This document shows, one piece after another, positions 32,858 through 41,653 of a stretch of 64,000 nucleotides of DNA (within the stretch, counting starts at the first letter, position 1; every line of letters begins with the position of its first letter). The DNA comes from JAOTVV01 sp041602035. Lineage in GTDB: Bacteria; Gemmatimonadota; Gemmatimonadetes; Gemmatimonadales; GWC2-71-9. The DNA is taken from the NCBI GenBank assembly GCA_041602035.1, contig JBFIHA010000007.1:62001-126000 (forward strand), in the 5' to 3' direction. The notes beneath the pieces are model-generated. The model did not search any database and had not been told where the DNA came from. It was given only the letters and a program-made list of their open reading frames with translations. The translations under genes were made by a program, and so were the position numbers.

Positions 32858-35307
32858 CTCGCCGCGTCCTCTCCCGGCGCGAGGATGGCAAACATCCGAT
32901 CGTAGGGTGGCCGACTGAGTTTCGCGACCGTGTCGGTGCAGACCTCGTACGGCTCGTTGCGCGGGAACAGATGTCCCTCCTCGTCGCCGAACGCCTTGCC
33001 GGGTCCGAGATACACGGCGCGATGTCCCTCGAACACGCAGCCGTCCTTCTTCTCGAACTTGAAACCCTGCACGGTCACCGAGAAGAACGGATAGCCCTCG
33101 ACCTCCTTCCAGTAGGTGCGGCTCAGGACCGAAAGTCCGTAGAACCCCGCCCGCTCGAGCCGCGCCAGGAACTCCGCCTGCGTGAGCGCGCCGGAGAGGC
33201 ACTCGCCCCAGAGGTGGACGTTGGTCTTGAGGTGCGGTGGCATCTCCTGCTCGCTCACGATGTCCGAGATCACGATGCGACCGTGGTCTTTCAACACGCG
33301 CCACATCTCCTCGAACACGCGCGGCTTGTCCGGCGAGAGGTTGACCACGCAGTTGGAGGTTACGAGGTCGACCGACCCCGTGTCGACCGGAATCTCCTCC
33401 AGGAAACCCTCGCGGAAGTCCACCGCGTCGTACCCCAGCGCCGCCGCGACGCTCGGTTGATTCTCACGGGCCACCGCCAGCATGCGGTCGGTCATGTCGA
33501 TGCCGATCGCCGTCCCTGTGGGCCCGACGAGCTTGGCAGCGATGAACACGTCGATGCCCGCACCGCAGCCGAGGTCGACCACCCTTTCACCCTCGGCAAT
33601 CCCGGCGCTCGTCATGGGCGAGCCGCACCCGTAGAACCGATCGAGTACGTCCGTCGGGATATGGTCGATCGTGGAGTCATCGTGTTTCGTCGGACAGCAC
33701 AGGTCGGCCTGGGGCTGGTCCGCCGCGGCACCGTAGAACTCGCGCATCTCGGCTCGCGGCGTGTCCACGTCGAACGAGAGCACGCAGTTGGAGTGGAGTG
33801 TGAGCACCGGTCGCTCGGCCAGCGCCGCGTCGGCGGTGCCGCAGGCAATGGCGCCCTCTCCCATGGCATGCAGGACGAGGGGCGCATCGTACCCGGATCG
33901 CAGGTTACGCCGGTCCTGTTTCTCCCGGCCCAGCGCGGTCATGACGTGCTTGACAAGATGGATCGCGATGGGATAGTACGGGTCCGCCCCGAGCGGATCG
34001 CCGGTTGCCCACCACGCATGCTCCCAGTCACCGCCGCCGGTGAAGAACCGGAACGGGTCGCGCGTTACCGATGGCTTGCGGGCGACGGTCGCGGCGCGTA
34101 ATCGCTTGACCACCGGGGACGTGTCGAGGATTTCCGCAAGATCGGCGTTCGCCGTGTCGCCACAGCACAGCTCGGGCACGTTGACCAGGGCCGCCGTGGG
34201 ATACACCCGGCCATCCACGTAGACGCTCAGGGAGTCCCACCCACCGTTGCCGAAATCGTACTTGATACCCGGCACGCCGTTCACCCGGCGCTTGACTGCT
34301 TCGAGGTTGTCGAGGGTGATCCCGATCTGCTCGGCGGCCTCCGCCGCGCGCCGCACACCATTCACCAGCTGGACCACCTCGGGGAAGAACCCGTTCCCGC
34401 TCGCGGCCGCTCGGCCGCGCTTGTGTGCCCACATGAGGTGGAGGCTTCCGGCGCCCACCGTCTTGGCTAATGCCGGCAAGGTCTCGACTTCCTCGAGGTT
34501 CTGTTCGGTGACCACCGTCGAGAGCGACGTCTCGAACCCGAGGTCGGCGAGGAGTGACGCGCCTTCCACCGCCCTGGCGAATGTTCCCGCACCCCGAATG
34601 CGATCGTTGGTCTCGGCGCGTGCACCGTCGAGGGAGACCTGGAGGCGGACCGCCTCACGGTCGAGGGTGTCCAACTGCCTGCGCACCGCAGGTCGAAACA
34701 CCGTGGCGTTGGTCAGCACGATGACTTCGAGCCCGAGGTCGTGGGTGGCGCGGCGCACGAGGTCGAAGACATCCTTGCGCACGAAGGGTTCGCCGCCCGT
34801 GAGGTAGAGCCGCTCGAGGCCCATGGTGGCCGCACGCGTGACGAGCTGGTCCAGTCGCTCGATCGGCAGCCCCGGCTCCTTGCCCGGACCGGACGAGACG
34901 AGACAATGGGTGCACGTCAGGTTGCACGCGTTGTTGATCTGGATCCACAGTTCGCGGAGGCCGTCGGGTTGGGTGAGCGCGGCGCGACCCGGGTAGGAGG
35001 GTGGCTGCTGCGGGGCCGAGAACAGCATCCGTGCTCGATGGAGCGCTGAGAGAAAGTCGTGGACGTGAACCCAAGCCTTCCCTGCTTCCAGGTCGTGCCG
35101 TTCGGCGTAGCGGGGTGCCAAGGTGTTCACGGTGATGCCCGGGTTGTCGCCGATTGTATCGAGGATCTCCCGACCACGGGCGTCGACCGCGATCCAGTTG
35201 GGTGCGGCGTGATCGACGGCGTAGGTCAGGTCACCGTGGTGGAAGCTGTGGAGATCGGGGAGATGGAGCGGCGTCCGCGTTCCGAGCGGTTTCATGGATG
35301 TTGGCAT
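32824..35307 (-). CDS. radical SAM/SPASM-like protein fused to ArsM-like methyltransferase
   Basis: Protein of 827 residues in three parts. Residues 1-100 resemble a PqqD-like winged-helix recognition domain. Residues 115-400 are a radical SAM domain (CNLTCTHC, Cys128/132/135; TGGEPFVRKD) with a SPASM-like tail (VYVDGRVYPTAALVNVPELCCGD). Residues 515-827 are a SAM methyltransferase of the arsenite methyltransferase type: ADLCCP (537-538), RFYGCGSP (561), VVDLGCGAGIDV, SNCVVNLSPDK (653) and GECLSGA (703). These correspond to the four conserved cysteines of ArsM enzymes. The extreme C terminus is CCGPDGCC, a possible metal-binding tail. Predicted role: As(III) methylation plus a radical step on the same or a linked substrate. 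A TVP38 protein lies upstream. Confidence 0.87.
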   Translation of the reverse strand: MPTSMKPLGTRTPLHLPDLHSFHHGDLTYAVDHAAPNWIAVDARGREILDTIGDNPGITVNTLAPRYAERHDLEAGKAWVHVHDFLSALHRARMLFSAPQQPPSYPGRAALTQPDGLRELWIQINNACNLTCTHCLVSSGPGKEPGLPIERLDQLVTRAATMGLERLYLTGGEPFVRKDVFDLVRRATHDLGLEVIVLTNATVFRPAVRRQLDTLDREAVRLQVSLDGARAETNDRIRGAGTFARAVEGASLLADLGFETSLSTVVTEQNLEEVETLPALAKTVGAGSLHLMWAHKRGRAAASGNGFFPEVVQLVNGVRRAAEAAEQIGITLDNLEAVKRRVNGVPGIKYDFGNGGWDSLSVYVDGRVYPTAALVNVPELCCGDTANADLAEILDTSPVVKRLRAATVARKPSVTRDPFRFFTGGGDWEHAWWATGDPLGADPYYPIAIHLVKHVMTALGREKQDRRNLRSGYDAPLVLHAMGEGAIACGTADAALAERPVLTLHSNCVLSFDVDTPRAEMREFYGAAADQPQADLCCPTKHDDSTIDHIPTDVLDRFYGCGSPMTSAGIAEGERVVDLGCGAGIDVFIAAKLVGPTGTAIGIDMTDRMLAVARENQPSVAAALGYDAVDFREGFLEEIPVDTGSVDLVTSNCVVNLSPDKPRVFEEMWRVLKDHGRIVISDIVSEQEMPPHLKTNVHLWGECLSGALTQAEFLARLERAGFYGLSVLSRTYWKEVEGYPFFSVTVQGFKFEKKDGCVFEGHRAVYLGPGKAFGDEEGHLFPRNEPYEVCTDTVAKLSRPPYDRMFAILAPGEDAASYTCCGPDGCC

Positions 35308-35441
35308 GGGTTGGGTGACACGCTGGTTACTGGGTTCGCCGGTCGAGTGGGATCAGCTTGCGAACACCGCCGGGCCCCGCCCGGTTCCGCCGGGCACCAC
35401 ACGCCTGGCCGAAGGTACCGAGCCGCGCCCGCGTCACGAGC

Positions 35442-36011
35442 CTAGGAGGGGGACGCGGCGGTCCGCCGCCGATACCGCATCGTCGACCACACGAGAACGA
35501 CCACGACGAGCGCGCCGATGATCGCTGCGAGGTATGGGGCGCGACGGTACGCGGCCAGGAGCCCGCTGCCAGACACCGTGAACACGATCGCCCCGGGCAC
35601 GATCCCGGCGGCCGTCGTCCAGAGAAAGGTCCAGCGCCGGACAGGGGTGAGCCCGGCGGTCCAATTCACGGCCGTGAACGCGATCGTAGGGATGAACCTG
35701 AGCGCGAGGAGGGCGGGCCACCCGGCCGAAAGCGCCATCCGGTCCACCTTCGCGAGGGTCCGGGTGGAGAGCATCCGCCCGGCCAGCGGCCGGCCGAAGC
35801 GACGCGCCAACTCGAAGCTAATGAGCGCTCCGACGACGGCACCGCCCCACGTGATGGCGGTCCCCAGCCGCGCACCGAACACCATCCCGTTCAGCATGGC
35901 CGGGATTTCGGCGGGGATGGGGAGGATGGCCACCAGGATCATGAACAGCGGGGCGAGTACGTACACCCACCCCCCGGACTGTTCGATGAACTGGACGACG
36001 GGATCGAGCAT
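35442..36011 (-). CDS. TVP38/TMEM64 (VTT domain) membrane protein
   Basis: Inner-membrane protein of 189 residues with five or six helices. The VTT signature region GMVFGARLGTAITWGGAVVGALISFELARRFGR and the second conserved block LRFIPTIAFTAVNWTAGL are clear. DedA/TVP38 proteins are lipid scramblase-related. Genes of this family commonly accompany arsM/arsS loci, which fits the radical SAM-ArsM gene 134 bases downstream on the same strand. Role in arsenic handling is inference from context. Confidence 0.83.
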   Translation of the reverse strand: MLDPVVQFIEQSGGWVYVLAPLFMILVAILPIPAEIPAMLNGMVFGARLGTAITWGGAVVGALISFELARRFGRPLAGRMLSTRTLAKVDRMALSAGWPALLALRFIPTIAFTAVNWTAGLTPVRRWTFLWTTAAGIVPGAIVFTVSGSGLLAAYRRAPYLAAIIGALVVVVLVWSTMRYRRRTAASPS

Positions 36012-36036
36012 GGATGCGATGCGATATCTGCCAGCC

Positions 36037-36070
36037 GGGGCCCGATGTCAAGCGTGAGACATCGGACCCC
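36037..36070 (-). terminator. hairpin terminator after DUF5916 gene
   Basis: An inverted repeat (ccgatgtc ... gacatcgg, extended by GC pairs on both sides) with an 8-base loop lies 22 bases past the stop of the leftward DUF5916 gene and before the TVP38 gene. It lacks a clear T run. Confidence 0.5.
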
Positions 36071-36091
36071 GGGTGGTCAACTCCGGCATCG

Positions 36092-38815
36092 CTAGCGGCC
36101 GAGCCAGTAGTTGACCTTCACCACGAAGGTGTTGGTGGCGTCCTGCTCGAAGATGTCCTTGAGTCCCTGCCCGAACGCGAAGTCGGGGTTGGTATTAGTG
36201 CCGAAGCGCCCGTGCTGCCACACCAGGAACAGGGTAGAGCCGAGCATGTATTCCCACCGCAGCACCAGGTTGGAACGGAACGACAGGACGGTGAAGTCGG
36301 GGTTGCCCAGATCGATCTCTGGCACCCCGTCGCGGTCGAGGTCGATCCCGATCTCGCCGCCGTTGTCGATCAGGCGGTCCGAGCCGAAATCGTCAAACCT
36401 ATCGGCGAATGTATCGCCCCGTGGATCGGCCACCTGGCGGAACCCGCGGTAGTCACCGGTGGCCACGAACGGCTGTGCCCAGAGCTGCAGCGAGAGCGTG
36501 GGAGTGAAGGTGACATTCCCCCGCACCGTCATCGATCCGACCGTCTGGCGCAGCTCGCCGAAGACGTAGCGCCGGTCGCCCAGCGCGTCCTCCTGGGTCA
36601 GGTACTGCCAGGAATCGAACTGGGTAAAGACCCCCGGTGCGAACGTGAAGTCCATGTTCGACGCCGCCCGCCATGAGACGCGCGGGTTGAGGTTCACGCC
36701 CCACGAGTCGCTGGCGGGTTGGAAGAACGCGAATGAATTGAGCCCGACGCTCAGGGTCTTGCGGTTGTCGCTGAAGAACCCGCCCCAGAAGCTCATGCTG
36801 TAGGGCCGCATGAAGGCGGGCCCTCCGCGCAGCGCGCCGGTCGAGAGCGACGGAAAGTTCTGCTCCACCCCGAGATAGCCGCCCCAGTAGTTGAGAAACT
36901 GGAAGTTGGCGTTGACGTTGCCGCCGTTCCCCAGCCGCTCCCATCCATAGCTCCACGTGGTGTACTGATTGAAATTGAGCCCGAAGCGGCGGAACACCTT
37001 GCCGGGATCGTTCCAGCGGAGCCCCACCCACGCGAACTGCACGGTGCGGTCCGCTTCGCGCATGAAGCCCGCGTCGTTCACCTCGAACCCGGGCGACCGG
37101 GTATCGAACCCGGTGGCGAACAGCATGCTCCCTTTGTTCTTGCTCACGATGAACTGGCTGGCGAACCCCTGGAGCGCGGTCCGCGTGGGGTCGTACGTGA
37201 CGTGGTCGTTGTCCGGCCGCTGATAGTAGCGGGCCGAGGAACGTTGCGTGATGTCGATGGCCTCGGCGGAGCCACGGACCGCACTGCCCACCAGCCAGCC
37301 GCCGACCTCGTAGGTGTCGTCGGCAAAGCGGTGTGACCAGTCGAGTCCTCCCGCGACGGCCGAACTGCGGAGCCACGTGAGGTTGTCCGGCAGCGAGCGG
37401 GTCGTGGCGGTTCCGAAGAACCCGACCTGGCTGAGCCCGCTCCGAAAGTCCCGCGCGAGACGGCCCACGAAATACCCACTACGCGGCTCCACGATGTCGG
37501 TGAACTCCTCACCAGTGCTGGAGACCACCTTGGCCTCCTCCTGGGCCGTCACGGCCCCGAGGAGACCCATGGTCCATCCGGAGGCCGTCTTGCCCGACAG
37601 CTTGGCGGCTCCGCGGATCGTCGTCTGGTCGACGCGGTCGGCGAAGCCGCCGCGTGCGTCCGCGCCCCCCTGCGGTGCGCGGCCCACCCGACGGGTGTAG
37701 AACAACTGCTCGTTGGCGTTATCGCCGTCCCCGAGGAGAATCGGGAACCGGAACACGTCGAGCCCCTCGTTGAAGAACGGGCGCCGTTCGGGGAAGAACG
37801 TCTCGAACGCCGAGAGGTTGACGACGGCCGGGTCGGCTTCGACCTGACCGAAGTCCGGGTTGATGGTGGCCGACAGCGTGAGGTTGGACGTCACGCCCAG
37901 CTTGACGTCAGCGCCCATACGCCCCGATCGGTCCCGGCCGGTCTCGAACGGATTGTCCGCCTCCCCTTTGTCCCACTGCCCACTGGCCGAGAGGTACGGG
38001 AGCACTTCGATCCGGCGCGGCGGGCTGATGCGTTCAATGCCCACGAGGTCCCCGAACCGGGACACGATGCCCTGTTGGTCCTTGGGCATGAGGCGCCAAT
38101 GGGTCTCCTCGTTGAGGCGATTCACTAGCCGCACCACCTGGAAACCGAACTCGTGCCGCTCGGCCGCCGAAAACCGGAGTTGGCTGAACGGGATGCGGAA
38201 CTCGGCGGTCCACCCCTCGGCGTCGGTCGATGTCCCAACGTCCCACACGGCGTCCCAAGACTCATCGTCGTTGTTGTCGTCGAACAGGTACATGTCGCGC
38301 TTGACGCCGGCGGGATTCACGGAGAAGACGAACGCGGTGCGCCGGTCACGGTACGAGTCGACCCCGACCATGATCCAGTCTGACGGCGAGTCGACGTCGC
38401 GGCGCGTGAGGCGTGCCGAGATGCGATCGGCCTGCGAGTCCCAGGCACGGATGCCTACATACAGGGCCGCGTCGGTGTAGAGCACTCGCACCTCGGTCGG
38501 TTCCGTCGCCGGCTGCCCCTCGTGTGGATCCTGCTGCACGAAATCCGACACCGGGTCCGCCAATGCCCAGGCCGGGTCGTCCAGTCGCCCGTCGACGCGG
38601 GGCGGCTCGGGTGCGCGGACAGCCACCGCTGTCGCGGCTGGCGGGTTCGCGATGCGTTCCCGCAGGGCCTGGTCGGCAGCGGACTGCTGGGCGTTCGCAC
38701 TGGTCGCGCCCCCGCAAAGCGAAAGGAGCAGCAGGATGCCGAGGATGTGGAGGGGATGGCTGACGGCGGCGCGCTCGCCACGCGCGCTCAATGCCGCGGT
38801 CTCCGCACGATCCAT
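36092..38815 (-). CDS. DUF5916 outer-membrane protein with N-terminal family-9 carbohydrate-binding-like domain
   Basis: Exported protein of 907 residues. A long signal region (ILGILLLLSLCGGATSANAQ, cleavage near 43) is followed by a CBM9-like domain (about 70-250; PPRVDGRLDDPAWALADPV, DAALYVGIRAWD, WTAEFRIPFSQLRF). The C-terminal 600 residues form a DUF5916 outer-membrane beta-barrel (NPDFGQVEADPAVVNLSAFETFFPERRPFFNEG is its hallmark) with many aromatic-terminated strands. The family is common in Bacteroidota and Gemmatimonadota; no transport substrate is established. The ATG at 38815 has aggagg 10 bases upstream. Confidence 0.87.
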   Translation of the reverse strand: MDRAETAALSARGERAAVSHPLHILGILLLLSLCGGATSANAQQSAADQALRERIANPPAATAVAVRAPEPPRVDGRLDDPAWALADPVSDFVQQDPHEGQPATEPTEVRVLYTDAALYVGIRAWDSQADRISARLTRRDVDSPSDWIMVGVDSYRDRRTAFVFSVNPAGVKRDMYLFDDNNDDESWDAVWDVGTSTDAEGWTAEFRIPFSQLRFSAAERHEFGFQVVRLVNRLNEETHWRLMPKDQQGIVSRFGDLVGIERISPPRRIEVLPYLSASGQWDKGEADNPFETGRDRSGRMGADVKLGVTSNLTLSATINPDFGQVEADPAVVNLSAFETFFPERRPFFNEGLDVFRFPILLGDGDNANEQLFYTRRVGRAPQGGADARGGFADRVDQTTIRGAAKLSGKTASGWTMGLLGAVTAQEEAKVVSSTGEEFTDIVEPRSGYFVGRLARDFRSGLSQVGFFGTATTRSLPDNLTWLRSSAVAGGLDWSHRFADDTYEVGGWLVGSAVRGSAEAIDITQRSSARYYQRPDNDHVTYDPTRTALQGFASQFIVSKNKGSMLFATGFDTRSPGFEVNDAGFMREADRTVQFAWVGLRWNDPGKVFRRFGLNFNQYTTWSYGWERLGNGGNVNANFQFLNYWGGYLGVEQNFPSLSTGALRGGPAFMRPYSMSFWGGFFSDNRKTLSVGLNSFAFFQPASDSWGVNLNPRVSWRAASNMDFTFAPGVFTQFDSWQYLTQEDALGDRRYVFGELRQTVGSMTVRGNVTFTPTLSLQLWAQPFVATGDYRGFRQVADPRGDTFADRFDDFGSDRLIDNGGEIGIDLDRDGVPEIDLGNPDFTVLSFRSNLVLRWEYMLGSTLFLVWQHGRFGTNTNPDFAFGQGLKDIFEQDATNTFVVKVNYWLGR

Positions 38816-39020
38816 GTCGGAGTCGCCTCCTGCGAGATCGGTTCTTGCCCACTGTACGGGCTGGTGGGAAGGGTGGTTTCGCCTGTTAGATCCTCTTGAC
38901 CGCGAAAGGGTTGCGGGGTACGGGCGCCGTCGGCCGGGCCCGTGCTTGACCTGTGACGCCAAGCTGTATTGTTTCAAACACTTACGAGGCCACTGGCCCG
39001 ATCATGGGAAGAACGGCGAA

Positions 39021-39770
39021 ATGAAACAGCTGGTCCTGCTGCGTCACGGCGAGAGCACCTGGAACAAGGAGAACCGGTTCACCGGGTGGACCGACGTAGG
39101 GCTCACGGAGCAGGGCGTGCGCGAAGCACTCACTGCGGGTCGCACCATGCTCCAACAGGGATTTGGCTTCGACGTCGCCTACACGTCGGTCTTGAAGCGG
39201 GCCATCAAGACCCTGTGGATCGCGCTCGAGGAAATGGACCTGATGTGGATCCCAGTGTATCGGAGCTGGCGGCTCAACGAGCGGCACTACGGGGCCCTCC
39301 AGGGGCTCAACAAGGCGGAAACGGCGGAGCGGCACGGCGAGAAGCAAGTGAAGCTCTGGCGGCGAAGCTATGACATCCGCCCACCCGCGCTCACCCCGGA
39401 CGACGAGCGCTACTCGGGGCGGGACCCACGCTACGCCGATCTCACGGAGGACGAGCTGCCGCTCACCGAGTGCCTCAAGGACACGGTGGAGCGGATGCTG
39501 CCGTACTGGTTCGACGTGATCGCGCCCGTGGTGCAGTCGGGCACGCGCGTGCTGATCTCCGCGCACGGCAACTCGCTGCGCGCCCTGGTCAAACATCTCG
39601 ACGAGATCCCGGACGAGGAGATCGTGGGACTCAATATTCCGACCGGGATTCCGCTGGTCTACGAGCTGAGGGACACCGATCTCTCCCCCATGCGGAGCTA
39701 TTACCTCGGCGACGAGGAGGCGGTGGCCGCGGCACAGCAGGCCGTGGCCAACCAGGCAAAGCGAAAGTAG
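39021..39770 (+). CDS. gpmA: 2,3-bisphosphoglycerate-dependent phosphoglycerate mutase
   Basis: Glycolytic enzyme of 249 residues that interconverts 3- and 2-phosphoglycerate. LLRHGESTWNKENRFTGWTDVGLTEQG carries the phosphorylated His (near 9); LNERHYGALQGLNK, the Glu region and SAHGNSLRALVKHL with the second His are all intact. Length and motifs are exactly those of the dPGM group. The ATG at 39021 follows aacggcgaa; the upstream open frame to 38652 is antisense to the DUF5916 gene. Confidence 0.95.
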   Translation: MKQLVLLRHGESTWNKENRFTGWTDVGLTEQGVREALTAGRTMLQQGFGFDVAYTSVLKRAIKTLWIALEEMDLMWIPVYRSWRLNERHYGALQGLNKAETAERHGEKQVKLWRRSYDIRPPALTPDDERYSGRDPRYADLTEDELPLTECLKDTVERMLPYWFDVIAPVVQSGTRVLISAHGNSLRALVKHLDEIPDEEIVGLNIPTGIPLVYELRDTDLSPMRSYYLGDEEAVAAAQQAVANQAKRK

Positions 39771-39779
39771 GCGGAACCG

Positions 39780-40193
39780 TTAGTCCAGCTTCTCGGCCCT
39801 CAGGAACACCCCGGTTTTGGCGTCGAACACGCGAATGGCCACCACGATGCCTGCCCGCCGAGTGTCGACGTATCTGACGTGTACCACCTTCTTGTCCTTA
39901 CTGGGGCGGTAGACCACCATGCTCCCGGCCGGCGCGCGGACGTGGATGTTGCTACACGACCGGGCTGCGGGCTGGTGCCCGGGCGGGCGATTGGGGAGCC
40001 ACAGCCGACAGCGTCCCGGTGGCGGCAGATGCCCCGGCGGGATGCCGAGTGCGACGGCCGTGTTGCCGATGACCGTCCCGTGAGGTTGGATGTCGCCGGA
40101 GCGGCTGGGCTCGGGCCCGCTCGCGACGGGAGGATTGGAGCTGCACGCGGCGATCAGGGCCGCGGCTGGGAGCAGGACGAGGCGTCGGGACAT
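39780..40193 (-). CDS. small putative lipoprotein
   Basis: Hypothetical exported protein of 137 residues. The ATG at 40193 has a gggaggt site and gives a signal with lipobox LIAACSS (Cys17). The mature part is Pro-rich, then includes RSCSNIHVRAPAGSMVVYRPSKDKKVVHVRYVDTRRAG. Convergent with gpmA with only 9 bases between stops. No known domain recognised. Confidence 0.65.
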   Translation of the reverse strand: MSRRLVLLPAAALIAACSSNPPVASGPEPSRSGDIQPHGTVIGNTAVALGIPPGHLPPPGRCRLWLPNRPPGHQPAARSCSNIHVRAPAGSMVVYRPSKDKKVVHVRYVDTRRAGIVVAIRVFDAKTGVFLRAEKLD

Positions 40194-40347
40194 GGGTGAC
40201 CTCCCGGGCTCGAAGCCCGGTTCGTGAATCCGTTCGCTGCAATCAATGGGAGCCGGGAGCCGGCGGCAGTGACCGCTCTCACGAATCCGCTTGACCCCCC
40301 CGACAGGCCCCGGTATGTTCATCTCCCGGAACGAGTTCCGGGGTCGT

Positions 40348-40422
40348 GGTGGCTGTAGCTCAATCGGTTAGAGCGCCGGACTGTGGCTCCGGAGGTTGCG
40401 GGTTCAATCCCCGTCAGCCACC
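40348..40422 (+). tRNA. tRNA-His (GTG anticodon)
   Basis: Complete cloverleaf: acceptor GTGGCTG (40349-40355) pairs with CAGCCAC (40415-40421), the D arm is GCTC...GAGC, the anticodon stem CCGGA/TCCGG encloses CTGTGGC (anticodon GTG), and the T arm is GCGGG-TTCAATC-CCCGT. An extra G at 40348 opposite C at 40422 is the histidine-specific G-1:C73 pair. CCA is not encoded. Confidence 0.95.
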
Positions 40423-40429
40423 CTTACCA

Positions 40430-40843
40430 GACGCAGCTGCGCACCGAACCAGAACTCCACCGACTGCGTAGCGGTCAGGCTCACGCGCACTCCCCCAGCC
40501 ACGGTGCGCAACCGCCTCGGCTCATCATTGTTCACTTGTGCGTACGCCTCGGGCAGGGGTCGTGGAAGCCACAGCTATCCCTGGCGCTGGTGTACGAGCC
40601 CTGAGTTGCTAGACCGATTGGTCACCACCAGGCCGACGTTCCCTCTTCCCAAGAGGAACGTGTTCGTGGACCTGGTCGGGTAGTCAACGCGGCCACCCAT
40701 GCCCAGGCGGAAGTGCTCCACATTGCGGCTCTTCAGCTCGAGTTCGGTGGCAAGCGCGCCCGAGAGGTCGGACTGCACTCGTCGCTGTGCCTCGAAGTTG
40801 ACCTGGGCGTAACGGAACTTCAGAGGCGTTGCAGTTATATAGC
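40430..40843 (-). pseudogene. remnant of a beta-barrel/outer-membrane-type protein
   Basis: Reading leftward, 40843-40578 gives LKFRYAQVNFEAQRRVQSDL ... LGMGGRVDYPTRSTNTFLLG and stops at 40575. In another frame 40571-40430 continues as AYAQVNNDEPRRLRTVAGG followed by VRVSLTATQSVEFWFGAQLR, which reads like closing barrel strands. One frameshift near 40572 would join them. The 5' end is lost where the sequence abruptly becomes AT-rich, and the 3' end runs into tRNA-His. Parent family not identified; barrel nature is inferred from alternating strand patterns. Confidence 0.45.
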
Positions 40844-41010
40844 CTTCAAAGTAATATCAGAGTAATACTGAAGCTATTAGGCAAACATAACGGAGAGGCC
40901 GGAACTACTTAATCCAATGTAATACAAATACTTATATGACTGTGGCAAGCGTAACGTTTCCCTATCGCGCTGCCGCAGTTTCATTTTGTATAGGAAGCAA
41001 TTAATTGGGA
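40836..41010. promoter_or_regulatory. AT-rich segment upstream of the marR-NAGGN operon
   Basis: Base composition falls sharply from the GC-rich flanks to mostly A+T for about 175 bases, with repeated agtaata boxes (40850, 40861) and a related gtaatac (40919). No gene is visible. A perfect palindrome caattaattg (40998-41007) ends 20 bases before the MarR start and could be its own operator. Likely the promoter region of the imported operon or an insertion scar. Confidence 0.5.
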
Positions 41011-41027
41011 AGCTGCAGGGGGATCTG

Positions 41028-41645
41028 ATGACGGAACTCCGCGACGAGATCAGGACGCAGCCCCACGCAGTGGTCGATGCCCGGGGGCACGCAGCCGACG
41101 CAGGCCCGGGAGCGGCCGACCGCTGCTACGATGTCCTGATCGCCCTGCGCCGCGTCATGCGGGCGGTAGACCTCCACTCGCGATCACTCGTCCAGCGGTG
41201 TGGTCTGACCGGGCCCCAGCTCCTGGTGCTGCGGGAGATCGGGCGCGACGAGCTATCGGTCGGTGCGCTGGCCAGGGCAGCCTCCCTGAGCCAGGCGACC
41301 GTCACCGACATCCTCCACCGGCTCGAAGCGCGGGGGCTGGTCGAGCGCCGGCGCGGTGACAACGACAAGCGCCAGGTGCTCGTCAGAGCGACGAATGCCG
41401 GCAAGCGGATGCTGCAGCATGCGCCGCGGCTGTTGCAGGACTCGTTCGTCGTGCAGTTCACCAGCCTCGCGGAGTGGGAGCAGACGCAGCTCATCTCCTC
41501 GTTGCAGCGGGTCGTAGCAATGATGGAAGCGACCGGCTTGGAAGTCTCGCCCGTGCTGGCCGCGGGCCCCATTGCGCCGGGCGCCACGGAAACGACGGAC
41601 GAGCCGGACGCCGGCAGAATCAAAGCGCCGGCCGGAACGGGATAA
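41028..41645 (+). CDS. MarR-family transcriptional regulator
   Basis: Winged-helix regulator of 205 residues. The N-terminal 30 residues are extra. The MarR core follows, with GLTGPQLLVLREIGRDELSVGALARAASLSQATVTDILHRLEARGLVERRRGDNDKRQ (helix-turn-helix and wing with the DKR tip) and a C-terminal dimer helix; the last 35 residues are disordered. The ATG at 41028 has ggggg 7 bases upstream. It lies eight bases ahead of the NAGGN asparagine-synthase gene, so it is probably the operon's own osmotic or stress regulator (inference). Confidence 0.85.
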   Translation: MTELRDEIRTQPHAVVDARGHAADAGPGAADRCYDVLIALRRVMRAVDLHSRSLVQRCGLTGPQLLVLREIGRDELSVGALARAASLSQATVTDILHRLEARGLVERRRGDNDKRQVLVRATNAGKRMLQHAPRLLQDSFVVQFTSLAEWEQTQLISSLQRVVAMMEATGLEVSPVLAAGPIAPGATETTDEPDAGRIKAPAGTG

Positions 41646-41653
41646 GACGAGTC

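Noticed and set aside
38940..38975. A sigma-70-like promoter upstream of gpmA (ttgacc and tattgt)
   Set aside because: The spacer is only 15 bases and the upstream sequence is GC-rich; too weak to list as a feature.
40430..40843. An island attachment at tRNA-His
   Set aside because: No duplicate of the tRNA-His 3' end was found downstream as far as tRNA-Trp, so there is no att pair; only a broken gene and composition change are seen.
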